Source of the DNA: Methylomonas koyamae | GTDB taxonomy: Bacteria; Pseudomonadota; Gammaproteobacteria; Methylococcales; Methylomonadaceae | Direction of reading: 5' to 3' | Assembly (NCBI RefSeq): GCF_019669905.1 | Contig: NZ_AP019777.1 | Span: 4,278,001 to 4,342,000 of the forward strand | DNA: 64,000 bases | Shown here: positions 1-9,333 of the stretch, one piece after another | Layout of the letters: each line of letters opens with the position of its first letter | How positions within the stretch are numbered: position 1 is the first letter of the stretch | Translations under genes and position numbers: made by a program | Notes under the pieces: generated by a model | Told to the model about the DNA's origin: nothing | Database searches by the model: none | The model's input: only the letters and a program-made list of their open reading frames with translations

Positions 1-97
1 ATTTTGCCCAGGTTACCAGCCTCGGCGCGGATGATAACCCAGGATAGTTTCGCCTCCAAACTATTTCGGCAACACCAAAGACCGGACAAAGCGTAAG

Positions 98-1387
<1,290 letters not shown>

Positions 1388-1410
1388 TTAATGATGGGAA
1401 AAAACGGCGC

Positions 1411-2118
1411 TTATACCTGCTTGCCCAGCCACAAGCCGAACCACAACGCGCCACCGCAAAACAGCAGGTTGCCGAGAAACACCGTTAACATGGCGTCGAT
1501 ATGCGATTCGAACGAATGTCCGCTTTCCAGCAGATACAAAATCAAATACAAACCGGACAGAGTCAGGAATACGCCGATCAGCAGCGTCACCAAAATCGCC
1601 CGGTGCTCGATGGAAATTTCAAGTTTATGCAGCAATATCGTGGCGACGATGCCGATCAGAAAGGCGCCGATGCCGTTTACCACAGTCAACGCGTACGGAT
1701 ATGGCCAATCGCCGATACGCACGGCGCCCTGGCCGTAGAAAAACAAGCCCTTACCTAAAGACAGGCCGGCCCAGACCGCCAACAGGCAACCCAAGACGCT
1801 GACCGCGATATTCAGCCCGGCTTTGCCGATTTGGCCTTGTTCCAGCAGGTAAAAGGTTTCCAGCGAAAAACTGGAGAAGGTCGTGAAACCGCCCATGACG
1901 CCGGCTAAAATCGCCGTGCGGTATTCCAAGGCGATCGCCAAGCGTTGCAGAATCAAGGCTTCCGACATCAAGCCGATCAGGAACGACCCGATTAGATTGA
2001 CCGTTAGCGTGCCGTACGGAAAGCCGCGGCCGAGCCACAGGTAAACGCCGCTGGATGCCAGATAGCGCAACAGGGAACCGATGGCACCGCCCAACGCGAC
2101 GGCAAATAGTTGCAGCAT
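1411..2118 (-). CDS. crcB: Double-domain CrcB/Fluc fluoride channel (single-chain pseudo-dimer)
   Basis: Fluoride export channel of the inner membrane. Ordinary bacterial CrcB has about 125 residues and four membrane helices, and works as an antiparallel homodimer. This protein has 235 residues. Residues 1-124 are a complete CrcB with the GGAIGSLLRY start, pore Asn41 and the phenylalanine box GGFTTFSSF (76-84). Residues 138-235 repeat helices 2-4: FPYGTLTVNLIGSFLIG (33-49) aligns with YPYALTVVNGIGAFLIG (140-156), keeping Asn148. The second phenylalanine box is lost (VFLTLSGLY). The second copy lacks helix 1, so I count seven helices, which would invert its topology relative to the first. The start overlaps the orn stop by one base (TGATG), indicating translational coupling. 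Fluoride function is inferred from family; the fusion is seen directly. Confidence 0.9.
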   Translation of the reverse strand: MLQLFAVALGGAIGSLLRYLASSGVYLWLGRGFPYGTLTVNLIGSFLIGLMSEALILQRLAIALEYRTAILAGVMGGFTTFSSFSLETFYLLEQGQIGKAGLNIAVSVLGCLLAVWAGLSLGKGLFFYGQGAVRIGDWPYPYALTVVNGIGAFLIGIVATILLHKLEISIEHRAILVTLLIGVFLTLSGLYLILYLLESGHSFESHIDAMLTVFLGNLLFCGGALWFGLWLGKQV

Positions 2119-2663
2119 CAGAACTTGAAGAAAGTTTCCCGGTAATAACGCAGCTCATCGATCGACTCGATAATGTCGTCGAGCGCTTTATGGGAAGCCT
2201 GTTTGTTGAATCCGTCTCTGACCTGCGGCGCCCAGCGTGCGGCCAGTTCCTTAACGGTGGATACGTCCAGGTTGCGGTAATGGAAAAACGCTTCCAGTTT
2301 AGGCATGTAACGGTACAAAAACCGCCGGTCCTGGCAAATGCTGTTGCCGCACATCGGCGAGGTTCCGGCCGGCAGCCATTGTTGCAGGAAATCCAAGGTG
2401 CGCCGTTCGGCTTCGGCGGCGTCGATATCGGAATCCTTGACCCGCTGAATCAAGCCGGATTCGCCGTGGTGCTGCTGGTTCCATTCATCCATCGCCGCCA
2501 GCGCGGCATCGGACTGGTGTACCGCAATGACCGGGCCTTGCGCCAGCACATTCAGATTCTTATCGGTGACCACGGTGGCAATTTCAATGATCAAATCGTT
2601 GTCGGGATCCAAGCCGGTCATTTCCAAATCGATCCAGATCAGATTGTCCTTATCTTGAGCCAT
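2118..2663 (-). CDS. orn: Oligoribonuclease
   Basis: 3'-5' exoribonuclease that degrades 2-5 nt RNAs, including pGpG from c-di-GMP breakdown. The 181-residue product matches the family. DEDDh motifs are visible: [10 protein letters not shown] with the first Asp/Glu pair at the N-terminus, and [18 protein letters not shown] near the C-terminus with the catalytic His and last Asp. First gene of an orn-crcB pair on the minus strand, divergent from the M48 protease gene with about 90 bases between. The pGpG role connects it functionally to the diguanylate cyclase at 28.3 kb, but that is only a pathway link. Confidence 0.97.
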   Translation of the reverse strand: MAQDKDNLIWIDLEMTGLDPDNDLIIEIATVVTDKNLNVLAQGPVIAVHQSDAALAAMDEWNQQHHGESGLIQRVKDSDIDAAEAERRTLDFLQQWLPAGTSPMCGNSICQDRRFLYRYMPKLEAFFHYRNLDVSTVKELAARWAPQVRDGFNKQASHKALDDIIESIDELRYYRETFFKF

Positions 2664-2752
2664 TGCGTTTCTATGTTATTAATAATGTTGCGGCGGATTG
2701 TAGCATTAGCTAATCTGTACCGCTAATTGTTAACCCCACCTATCTTGGCTTG

Positions 2753-4003
2753 ATGAACACGTTTACCGGCATATTTTTATTAGCTTTCGTCCTCTCCTAC
2801 GGCACCCAATTCTGGCTTGCCAGACGCCAGAAAAATCATGTTTTGCAGCACCGGGACCAAGTGCCCGCCGCATTCCGGGATCGCGTAACCTTGGCCGCCC
2901 ACCAGAAAGCCGCCGATTACACGATCGAAAAAGGCAAATTGCACGATGTCGACAGCGTGGTCGGCATGGTATTTCTGCTGGCGTTGACCTTGGGCGGCGG
3001 CATCAGCCTGGTGTTCGACTTCTGGTCGACCTTCGATTTGTCGCCGCTGACCGCTGACTTGGCGGCGATGGCCAGCATATTTTTGCTGATGACGGTGGTC
3101 GAAATCCCGTTCAGCTTGTACCAAACCTTCGTCATCGAAGAGAAGTTCGGCTTCAACAAAAACACCATCCCGCAGTTCGCCAAAGATCAACTGTTGTCCT
3201 TTGGTCTGACGTTGGCCATCGGCCTGCCGATCCTGGCGCTGATCCTGTGGGTTATGGACAGCATCGGCAGCCTTTGGTGGCTATATGCCTGGGCGATTCT
3301 GATGAGTTTTTCGTTGCTGATGAGCTGGCTGTTTCCGACCCTGATCGCGCCGTTGTTCAATAAATTCGAGCCGATGCAGGAAGGCTCGTTAAAACAGCGG
3401 ATCCAAGGCTTGCTGGAGCGCTGCGGCTTCAGCAGCAAAGGCATTTTCATCATGGACGGCTCGCGCCGCTCCGGCCACGGCAACGCTTATTTCACCGGTT
3501 TGGGCAACAATAAGCGCATCGTGTTTTTCGATACCTTGGTTAATTCGTTGGACGAAGAAGAATTGGAAGCGGTTCTGGCCCACGAACTCGGCCACTTCAA
3601 ATGCAAGCACACCATCAAGATGCTGGTAGCCTCGTCGATCATGACGTTGATCAGTTTCGCGGTGTTAGGCTGGCTGATCACCCAGGACTGGTTCTTCGAC
3701 GGCTTGGGCGTCACCACTCATTCCAACGCCGCCGCTTTATTGCTGTTCATGCTGGTGTCGCCGGTGTTCACCACCTTTATGCAACCGATCAGCGCCTATT
3801 TCCAACGCAAGTTCGAATTCGAAGCAGACGACTTTGCTACCCGCAACGCGCAGGGCAAAAAAATGATCAGCGGTTTGGTCAAACTCTATGAAGAAAACGC
3901 CAGCACGTTGACGCCCGATCCGTTGTACTCGGCTTTCCATTACAGCCATCCACCGGCGGCGATCCGCATCGCCCACATCGAACAAAAAATGCAGTCCGCT
4001 TAA
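2753..4003 (+). CDS. M48 family zinc metalloprotease (Ste24/CAAX-type)
   Basis: Integral-membrane zinc endopeptidase, 416 residues from the ATG; a TTG one codon upstream is in frame but less likely. The zinc site HELGH is in EEELEAVLAHELGHF, with the third ligand in FEADDFA further on. Hydrophobic helices lie at the N-terminus, around residues 65-130, 150-200 and 290-345, as in Ste24-like proteases. The N-terminal peptidase_M48_N-like part (LARRQKNHVLQHRDQVP) is the usual CAAX-protease form rather than HtpX. Likely role is membrane protein quality control; the substrate is unknown. Its TAA stop overlaps the rsgA ATG by one base (TAATG). Confidence 0.92.
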   Translation: MNTFTGIFLLAFVLSYGTQFWLARRQKNHVLQHRDQVPAAFRDRVTLAAHQKAADYTIEKGKLHDVDSVVGMVFLLALTLGGGISLVFDFWSTFDLSPLTADLAAMASIFLLMTVVEIPFSLYQTFVIEEKFGFNKNTIPQFAKDQLLSFGLTLAIGLPILALILWVMDSIGSLWWLYAWAILMSFSLLMSWLFPTLIAPLFNKFEPMQEGSLKQRIQGLLERCGFSSKGIFIMDGSRRSGHGNAYFTGLGNNKRIVFFDTLVNSLDEEELEAVLAHELGHFKCKHTIKMLVASSIMTLISFAVLGWLITQDWFFDGLGVTTHSNAAALLLFMLVSPVFTTFMQPISAYFQRKFEFEADDFATRNAQGKKMISGLVKLYEENASTLTPDPLYSAFHYSHPPAAIRIAHIEQKMQSA

Positions 4004-4893
4004 TGGCCGAGCTGCACCAAGGCTTGGTCGTTTCCCACCTCGGCAAGGGCATCGCCGTCGAGGTCGGGGAACAAACCGTGCTGTGCCAAACCCTGCGCAA
4101 GCTGGATACCGTCGTCGTCGGCGACCAAGTCTTACTGTCCTTATCCGGCCCGGAACAAGGCCGCATCGAACAAATCCTGCCGCGGCGCTCGGTATTGCAA
4201 CGCCCCAGCCGCGGCGACCAGGTCCGGCCGGTGGCCGCCAATCTGGATACGATTTTTGTCGTGTTCGCCGCTGAACCCGAGTGCGATTTTCTATTATTGG
4301 ACCAGTATTTGGCCATTTGCGAAAACTGCAATATCGACGCCGCCTTGGTATTCAACAAGATCGACATCCCGTGCAGCGCATCGGTTGCGGCGGAATTGAA
4401 AATATACGAAAGTCTGGGTTACCGGGTCTACCGGGTCAGTGCCAAACAGCACGCCGGCATCGAAGAATTAAAGCAAATATTGCAAGGACAAACCGCCATG
4501 TTCGCCGGCCAATCCGGCGTCGGCAAATCGTCGCTGACCAACGCGTTGTTACCGGACCGAACCCTACGCACCAATAGCGTCTCCGCGACCACCCGCCACG
4601 GCCGCCATACCACGACCGCCGCGACGCTTTACCATTTACCGGACGGCGGCGACTTGATCGACAGCCCCGGCGTGGCGATTTTCGGCCTGGCCGGCCTGTC
4701 CGAAGCCCAACTGGCATGGGGTTACCGCGATTTCCAGCCCTACATCGGCAATTGCAAATTCAACGATTGCCGCCATGCCGGCGATAAGGACTGCGCAGTC
4801 CGGGCCGCGGCCGAATCCGGCGCGATATCGCCCAGCCGTTACCAGCGCTTTTTGAAATTGCGGGAAAAAATGCCGCCCGGCAATCGGCTATAG
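4003..4893 (+). CDS. rsgA: Ribosome small-subunit biogenesis GTPase RsgA
   Basis: Circularly permuted GTPase that proofreads late 30S assembly. 296 residues: an N-terminal OB fold (about 1-70), then the permuted G domain with G4 FNKID before G1 GQSGVGKSSLTN and G3 DSPG, and a C-terminal zinc finger with Cys/His ligands in NCKFNDCRHAGDKDCAV. The start overlaps the stop of the M48 protease gene by one base, so the two are probably translationally coupled. No oddity seen. Confidence 0.97.
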   Translation: MAELHQGLVVSHLGKGIAVEVGEQTVLCQTLRKLDTVVVGDQVLLSLSGPEQGRIEQILPRRSVLQRPSRGDQVRPVAANLDTIFVVFAAEPECDFLLLDQYLAICENCNIDAALVFNKIDIPCSASVAAELKIYESLGYRVYRVSAKQHAGIEELKQILQGQTAMFAGQSGVGKSSLTNALLPDRTLRTNSVSATTRHGRHTTTAATLYHLPDGGDLIDSPGVAIFGLAGLSEAQLAWGYRDFQPYIGNCKFNDCRHAGDKDCAVRAAAESGAISPSRYQRFLKLREKMPPGNRL

Positions 4894-5015
4894 TTACGAC
4901 GTATATGTTGAACTCACCCGCCGCGGCGAAGCGTCTGCCGGCTTGCGCGGCGGCCCGGCCTTAGCGTAAATTAGCGCTTTTAACCCGAGTCGTCCCCGGC
5001 GCCTGGAACCAGCAC
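4894..5015. other. Intergenic gap before the acyl-ACP operon
   Basis: Short non-coding gap between rsgA and the E1 gene, G+C-rich with partial inverted repeats around GCCGCGGCG. The promoter for the five-gene operon probably lies here, but I cannot identify a convincing -35/-10 pair by eye. Confidence 0.3.
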
Positions 5016-7028
5016 ATGGAAATCAGCCAACAATCAACCGATCAGGCAATTCTGGCTTGGGCTAGAGACGATCACGGCAAACCGCAAATAGCGCTCGATC
5101 CGGAAAGCCTTTACCGTTACGGCCATCTGATTCGGTTGACCGAACAACTGGTCCTCGACCAGTTTTCCCGCGGCCTGGTTTCCGGCACCACACATACCTG
5201 CATCGGCCAGGAATTAACGGCGATGTCGGTCGTGCGAGCACTCAACCATCCCGACGACGCCGTGCTGTCCAACCACCGCAACCACGGCCACTTTTTGACC
5301 TATTCCGGCGACCTCGTCGGCTTGGTCGCCGAAATCATGGGCCGCGAAGCCGGCGCCTGCGGCGGCTGGGGCGGCAGCCAGCATTTGGTGCACCGGCATT
5401 TTCACAGCAACGGCGTTCAGGGCGGCATGCTGGGTATCGGCGCCGGTTTGGCTTTGGCGCGCAAGCTACACAACAGCGACGGCATCGTCGCGGCCATTAT
5501 CGGCGACGGCACGCTGGGTCAGGGCCTGGTTTACGAAGCAATGAACCTGGCGTCGGTCTGGAATGCGCCATTGCTCGTTGTCGTGGAAAATAACGGCATT
5601 GCCCAAACCACCGTCAGCAGCCATACCCTGGGCGGCGACATCGAAGCCCGCGGCGCGGCGTTCGGCCTGCCTACTTGGCGCGTGGCCGACGACGATCCAG
5701 AATTTTTGGCGAAAGTCGACGGCGTCGTCAACACGGTCCGCGGCAGGCGCGGCCCCGGCTTTCTGGTTATCGACACCCGGCGCATGGGCCCGCACAGCAA
5801 GGGCGACGATTTGCGCGATCCCGAGGAGTTGGAGCAAATACGCAACCGCGACCCGCTGGCGGCGCTCGGGCGGCTTCTGCCGGCAGACGTCCGCAATGCC
5901 ATCGAATCAAACAATCGCCAGTTCGTAGAAGCCGTGCGCCAAGCAGCCGACGCCTCTCCGGAAGCCTGCCTCCGCGAAACTCCGGCCCATATTTTCGAGC
6001 AACCGGCTCAACCGGAACCCATGTCCGTTCCGGAAATTCCGGCCGGCAGCAACGTCCGCCAGGCCATCAACAGCACGTTGCGCCATTTGCTCGACTCGGA
6101 TAAGCGCGTTTTGGTGATCGGCGAAGATTTGCACGATCCCTACGGCGGCGCCTTCAAGGTTACCCAAGGTTTATCGACCGATTTTCCCGGACGGGTGATT
6201 TCCACGCCGATCAGCGAAGCCGGCATCACCGGCGCGGCAATCGGTCTGGCGCTGGACGGCTACCTGCCGATCGTGGAAATCATGTTCGCCGACTTCCTGA
6301 CGCTGTGCATGGATCAACTGTTGAACCATGCCGTCAAATTTCCCGGCATGTTCCCGGACGTCTCGGTGCCGCTAGTGATCCGCACCCCGTGTGGCGGACG
6401 GCGCGGTTACGGCCCGACCCATAGCCAAAGCCCCGAGCACCTGTTTACCGCGGTTCCGGGTTTGACCGTGGCTTACCCCAGCCATCGCCACGACGTATCC
6501 GGCTTGCTGGCCAACGCCGTGCAACGTTGGCATTATCCGGTGCTGTTCCTGGAACACAAATTACTGTACGGCGAAAAACTGGATCCGGCCGACTATACTG
6601 CCCTGGATAGTGCCGACGATGTCGCCACCGAGCTGTTTCCAACGCTCAGGCGCGGCGCCGACGATCCCGATGTGACGCTAGTGGCCTACGGCGGCATGCT
6701 GCCGATTGCCGAGGCCGTAGCCAGGCGTCTGGAAACCGAAGAGGAACTGGCGGTGGAAATCGTCGCCCCCGCCTTGCTGTCGCCGTTGCCGCGCGACTCG
6801 ATGATAGGCCATCTGCTCGAGCGGCAAACCGTCGTTGTCGTCGAAGAATCGCACCACGATTTCGGCGTCAGCGCCGAAATTGCCGCCGCGCTACTCGAAT
6901 CGGGTTTTAGCGGCCAACTGTTGCGCATCGGCACGCCGCCGGTACCGATCGCTTCGGCGCGCAGCCTGGAACGAAGCATCATTCCCGACGAACAATCCAT
7001 CATCGACCAAATTCTCGACCTTTTCTAA
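5016..7028 (+). CDS. Fused E1 alpha-beta thiamine-diphosphate dehydrogenase/transketolase-like subunit
   Basis: TPP-dependent decarboxylase/dehydrogenase of the 2-oxoacid dehydrogenase E1 type with alpha and beta chains fused in 670 residues. Residues 1 to about 320 are E1-alpha-like: HRNHGHFL, GGWGGSQHL, and the TPP/Mg motif GDGTLGQGLVYEAMNLA ending in VVVENN. Residues about 345-670 are E1-beta-like: VLVIGEDLHDPYGGAF, ISEAGITGAAIGLAL, and GPTHSQSPEHLF with the active-site His region. It begins an operon with a lipoyl E2 (8 bases downstream), an ACP, a GNAT-like protein and a polysaccharide deacetylase. Known parallels are the NapB/QncN-type E1 proteins, which work with an E2 and an ACP to make a C2 acyl-ACP for natural products. 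That parallel is an inference from gene order; the keto substrate cannot be read from sequence. No E3 gene is nearby, so dihydrolipoamide reoxidation would rely on a distant gene, or the acyl group may be transferred without it. Confidence 0.85.
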   Translation: MEISQQSTDQAILAWARDDHGKPQIALDPESLYRYGHLIRLTEQLVLDQFSRGLVSGTTHTCIGQELTAMSVVRALNHPDDAVLSNHRNHGHFLTYSGDLVGLVAEIMGREAGACGGWGGSQHLVHRHFHSNGVQGGMLGIGAGLALARKLHNSDGIVAAIIGDGTLGQGLVYEAMNLASVWNAPLLVVVENNGIAQTTVSSHTLGGDIEARGAAFGLPTWRVADDDPEFLAKVDGVVNTVRGRRGPGFLVIDTRRMGPHSKGDDLRDPEELEQIRNRDPLAALGRLLPADVRNAIESNNRQFVEAVRQAADASPEACLRETPAHIFEQPAQPEPMSVPEIPAGSNVRQAINSTLRHLLDSDKRVLVIGEDLHDPYGGAFKVTQGLSTDFPGRVISTPISEAGITGAAIGLALDGYLPIVEIMFADFLTLCMDQLLNHAVKFPGMFPDVSVPLVIRTPCGGRRGYGPTHSQSPEHLFTAVPGLTVAYPSHRHDVSGLLANAVQRWHYPVLFLEHKLLYGEKLDPADYTALDSADDVATELFPTLRRGADDPDVTLVAYGGMLPIAEAVARRLETEEELAVEIVAPALLSPLPRDSMIGHLLERQTVVVVEESHHDFGVSAEIAAALLESGFSGQLLRIGTPPVPIASARSLERSIIPDEQSIIDQILDLF

Positions 7029-7036
7029 GGATTGCC

Positions 7037-8143
7037 ATGGCCAGCTACCAGACCGTCCCCTGCGTCAATATCAACGACGAATTCGTCGACATCGTCAGCA
7101 TCGACGTCAAACCGGGGCAATACGTCAACAGCGGCGACATCGTCGCCACGGTCGAAACCGACAAATCGATGATCGACGTGGTGGCGGAGCAAGCCGGTTA
7201 CGTATTGAGAATCGACGGCACCGAAAAAGAAAAAGCCCGGGTCGGCTCGATCCTGTTTTGGTTGGGCGAAGCGGCGGACGAACCGATTCCCGAACAAGCA
7301 TCCGATCCGGTAGCGACCGACTCCGTTACGCGGCAGCCGACCGCGAAAGCCCGGGCGCTGTTGAAGCGGTTAGGCTTGGCTGCCGGAGATATTCCGAGCA
7401 GCGGCGAACGGCTATCGGTCGCGGACATCGAAACCTGGCTGGCCCGTAACGGCAAAACCATCGCCCCAGCCACCGGTGCCGCACCGATTGCTCGCCAGGA
7501 CCCGGTGCCGGCTGTTAATGGCGAATTGGAAGCGCTCTCATCGGAAGCTGCGGGCATGCTGCACGCGGTCACCTGGCACCGCGACCACGCCGCGGCCGGC
7601 TACATCGAAATGGAATACGATCCCAAACCGTGGGAAGAGTATGCCGCCGGCTATGCCGCCGAACACAAATTGATGTTATCGCCGCTGCTGCCGCTGTTGG
7701 CATTTCGCCTGGCCCAGCTAGGCCGCGAACGCCCGACCATCAACTCCACCATCGTCAACGGCCAACGCTACCAATATCAGCCGGTCAATTTGGGGTTTAC
7801 GGTCCAAGCCGGCAACATGCTGTATTTGACCGTGGTCCGCGATACCCAGGACATGGATACCGCCCAATTCATCAGCGCTCTGGGCGAAATTCAACGCCAC
7901 GCCATGGGCCATAAGTTGCCGCCGCAGGAAGCCTCCGGTGCGACCTTGTCGTTTTCCAGCATGGCGCGCTGGAACGTCAGCCGCCATATTCCGATTTTGC
8001 CGCCGCAAACCTCGCTGATCATCGCCCATGCCGCTCCGAAAAACGCCGGCCATGCCGTGTTGGCCGCCAGCTACGACCACCGCGTGCTAACCGGCTTCGA
8101 TGTTGCCCAAGTCTTGCAAGCTTTGTCGCAACCGCCCAAATAA
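7037..8143 (+). CDS. Lipoyl-domain E2 acyltransferase with altered active-site motif
   Basis: Dihydrolipoamide acyltransferase-like protein of 368 residues. An N-terminal lipoyl domain (about 3-78) carries the modification Lys43 in VETDKSMIDV. A peripheral subunit-binding segment follows (about 97-135, KARALLKRLGLAAGDIP). The C-terminal catalytic domain (about 175-368) is shorter than usual. The terminal active-site motif, normally DHRxxDG, reads DHRVLTG: His348 is kept and the Asp is Thr352. An RBS-like AAGGA lies five bases before the ATG. It probably moves the acyl group made by the fused E1 onto the ACP encoded next (as proposed for NapD/QncL), but this is inferred from order, not shown by sequence. 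Confidence 0.85.
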   Translation: MASYQTVPCVNINDEFVDIVSIDVKPGQYVNSGDIVATVETDKSMIDVVAEQAGYVLRIDGTEKEKARVGSILFWLGEAADEPIPEQASDPVATDSVTRQPTAKARALLKRLGLAAGDIPSSGERLSVADIETWLARNGKTIAPATGAAPIARQDPVPAVNGELEALSSEAAGMLHAVTWHRDHAAAGYIEMEYDPKPWEEYAAGYAAEHKLMLSPLLPLLAFRLAQLGRERPTINSTIVNGQRYQYQPVNLGFTVQAGNMLYLTVVRDTQDMDTAQFISALGEIQRHAMGHKLPPQEASGATLSFSSMARWNVSRHIPILPPQTSLIIAHAAPKNAGHAVLAASYDHRVLTGFDVAQVLQALSQPPK

Positions 8144-8170
8144 CCCCCCAAACCTCAAGAGAAACATTGC

Positions 8171-8437
8171 ATGAGCCTGAATCCAGACGCTATCAAAGCC
8201 GCGCTCCGCGCCAAAGTCATCGAACTCGCCGCACCGCTGGGTATGGATGCCAGCGGCGTAACGGACGACGATATTCTGCCGGCCACCGGCTTGCTCGACT
8301 CCGGCGCCATTTTGGAATTGGTGGTGTGGTTCGAAGCAACATACGACATTCGTATCAAACAGGAAGAGATGAATATCGATAACCTCGGTTCGATCAACGC
8401 GATGACCGATTTTCTGTTGGCCCGCAAACCAAGCTAG
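8171..8437 (+). CDS. Acyl carrier protein
   Basis: 88-residue acidic carrier protein with a phosphopantetheine attachment Ser44 in GLLDSGAILELVVWFE, the usual DS(x) motif at the start of helix 2. Predicted to be four-helix, which fits ACPs that serve dedicated pathways rather than bulk fatty-acid synthesis. It lies 27 bases after the E2 gene and 38 before the GNAT-like gene. Its placement directly after E1 and E2 suggests it receives an acyl group from the lipoyl arm. A phosphopantetheinyl transferase is not in the window. Confidence 0.88.
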   Translation: MSLNPDAIKAALRAKVIELAAPLGMDASGVTDDDILPATGLLDSGAILELVVWFEATYDIRIKQEEMNIDNLGSINAMTDFLLARKPS

Positions 8438-8475
8438 ACAATCAAGCCCTTTCAACTTCACCTAAGGCGATACAT

Positions 8476-9333
8476 ATGGCATTGCCGACCATCGAACCGA
8501 TACAGGACGGCGATCTGCTGCCGTTCTGCCAATTCCTGACCGAACATCTAAGCAACCAGCGTAGCGCCGAGCAATGGGCGCAAGCCTTTCGGCAAAACTG
8601 GATTTCGGATAAGCCCAATAACGGATTTGTAATCCGCGACAGCGGCAAAATCGTCGGCGGCATCGGCGCCATTTACGCCGAGCGCAAGATTCGCGGCCAA
8701 ACCGAACGCTTCTGCAACATTACCAGTTGGTGCGTGTTGGAAGCCTACCGCGCACAAAGCATGCGTCTGGCGATGGCGGTGGTTTCTCAACCCGGATTCC
8801 ACTTTACCGACCTGACCCCCACCGAAGTAGTTTCGAAGACCTTACAGTTTCTGAAATTCAAACCGATGAACGAACGGCATGCGATTTGGCCGAACTTTCC
8901 ATGGCCGTTTTCGGCAATCGCCGGCGTAAAGGTCATTACCGATCACGAAACGATTGCCAGCGTGCTGCCGGCCGACGCCGGCAAAGTGTTTACGGAACAT
9001 CGCCATTTGTCTTGGTTGCAACATGCCGCCGTAGGTAAGCCCGGCGCTTATTGCCATGTGGTCTGGAAACCGAATCGCTTGAAAGGCGTGAACGGCGCGA
9101 TGATTCTGGGATTCAGCGACGCCGAATTATTTTTACGCTACCGGCACACGTTTGGCAGCCATCTGTTCTGGCAAGGCCGTTTTTACACCCGCGTCGAATC
9201 GCGCCTGCTGCCGACGGTGCCGACTCTGGCGCTGGAACTGGCCGGCTACCGCAATAAAGTGTTCCGCAGCGACACGCTGACAGCGGCCGACATCAGCAAT
9301 TTCTACTCCGAACTAATGGCATTAGACCTATGA
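8476..9333 (+). CDS. GNAT-superfamily acyltransferase-like protein
   Basis: 285-residue soluble protein. Residues about 1-115 resemble an acyl-CoA N-acyltransferase fold: a glycine-containing strand (IVGGIGAIYAERK), then ITSWCVLEAYRAQSMRLAM, equivalent to the beta4-alpha3 acyl-donor region. The C-terminal half (about 150-285) is less recognisable. Being directly behind an ACP, it may use an acyl-ACP donor. Its stop overlaps the start of the polysaccharide deacetylase gene by four bases (ATGA), so the two are made together and may act on the same sugar. The acceptor is not predictable from sequence. Confidence 0.65.
   Translation: MALPTIEPIQDGDLLPFCQFLTEHLSNQRSAEQWAQAFRQNWISDKPNNGFVIRDSGKIVGGIGAIYAERKIRGQTERFCNITSWCVLEAYRAQSMRLAMAVVSQPGFHFTDLTPTEVVSKTLQFLKFKPMNERHAIWPNFPWPFSAIAGVKVITDHETIASVLPADAGKVFTEHRHLSWLQHAAVGKPGAYCHVVWKPNRLKGVNGAMILGFSDAELFLRYRHTFGSHLFWQGRFYTRVESRLLPTVPTLALELAGYRNKVFRSDTLTAADISNFYSELMALDL

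Noticed and set aside
5016..8143. Ordinary pyruvate or acetoin dehydrogenase operon
   Set aside because: No E3 gene is present, E1 chains are fused, the E2 active site is altered, and an ACP and sugar-acting genes follow, so a plain catabolic complex fits poorly, though it is not excluded.
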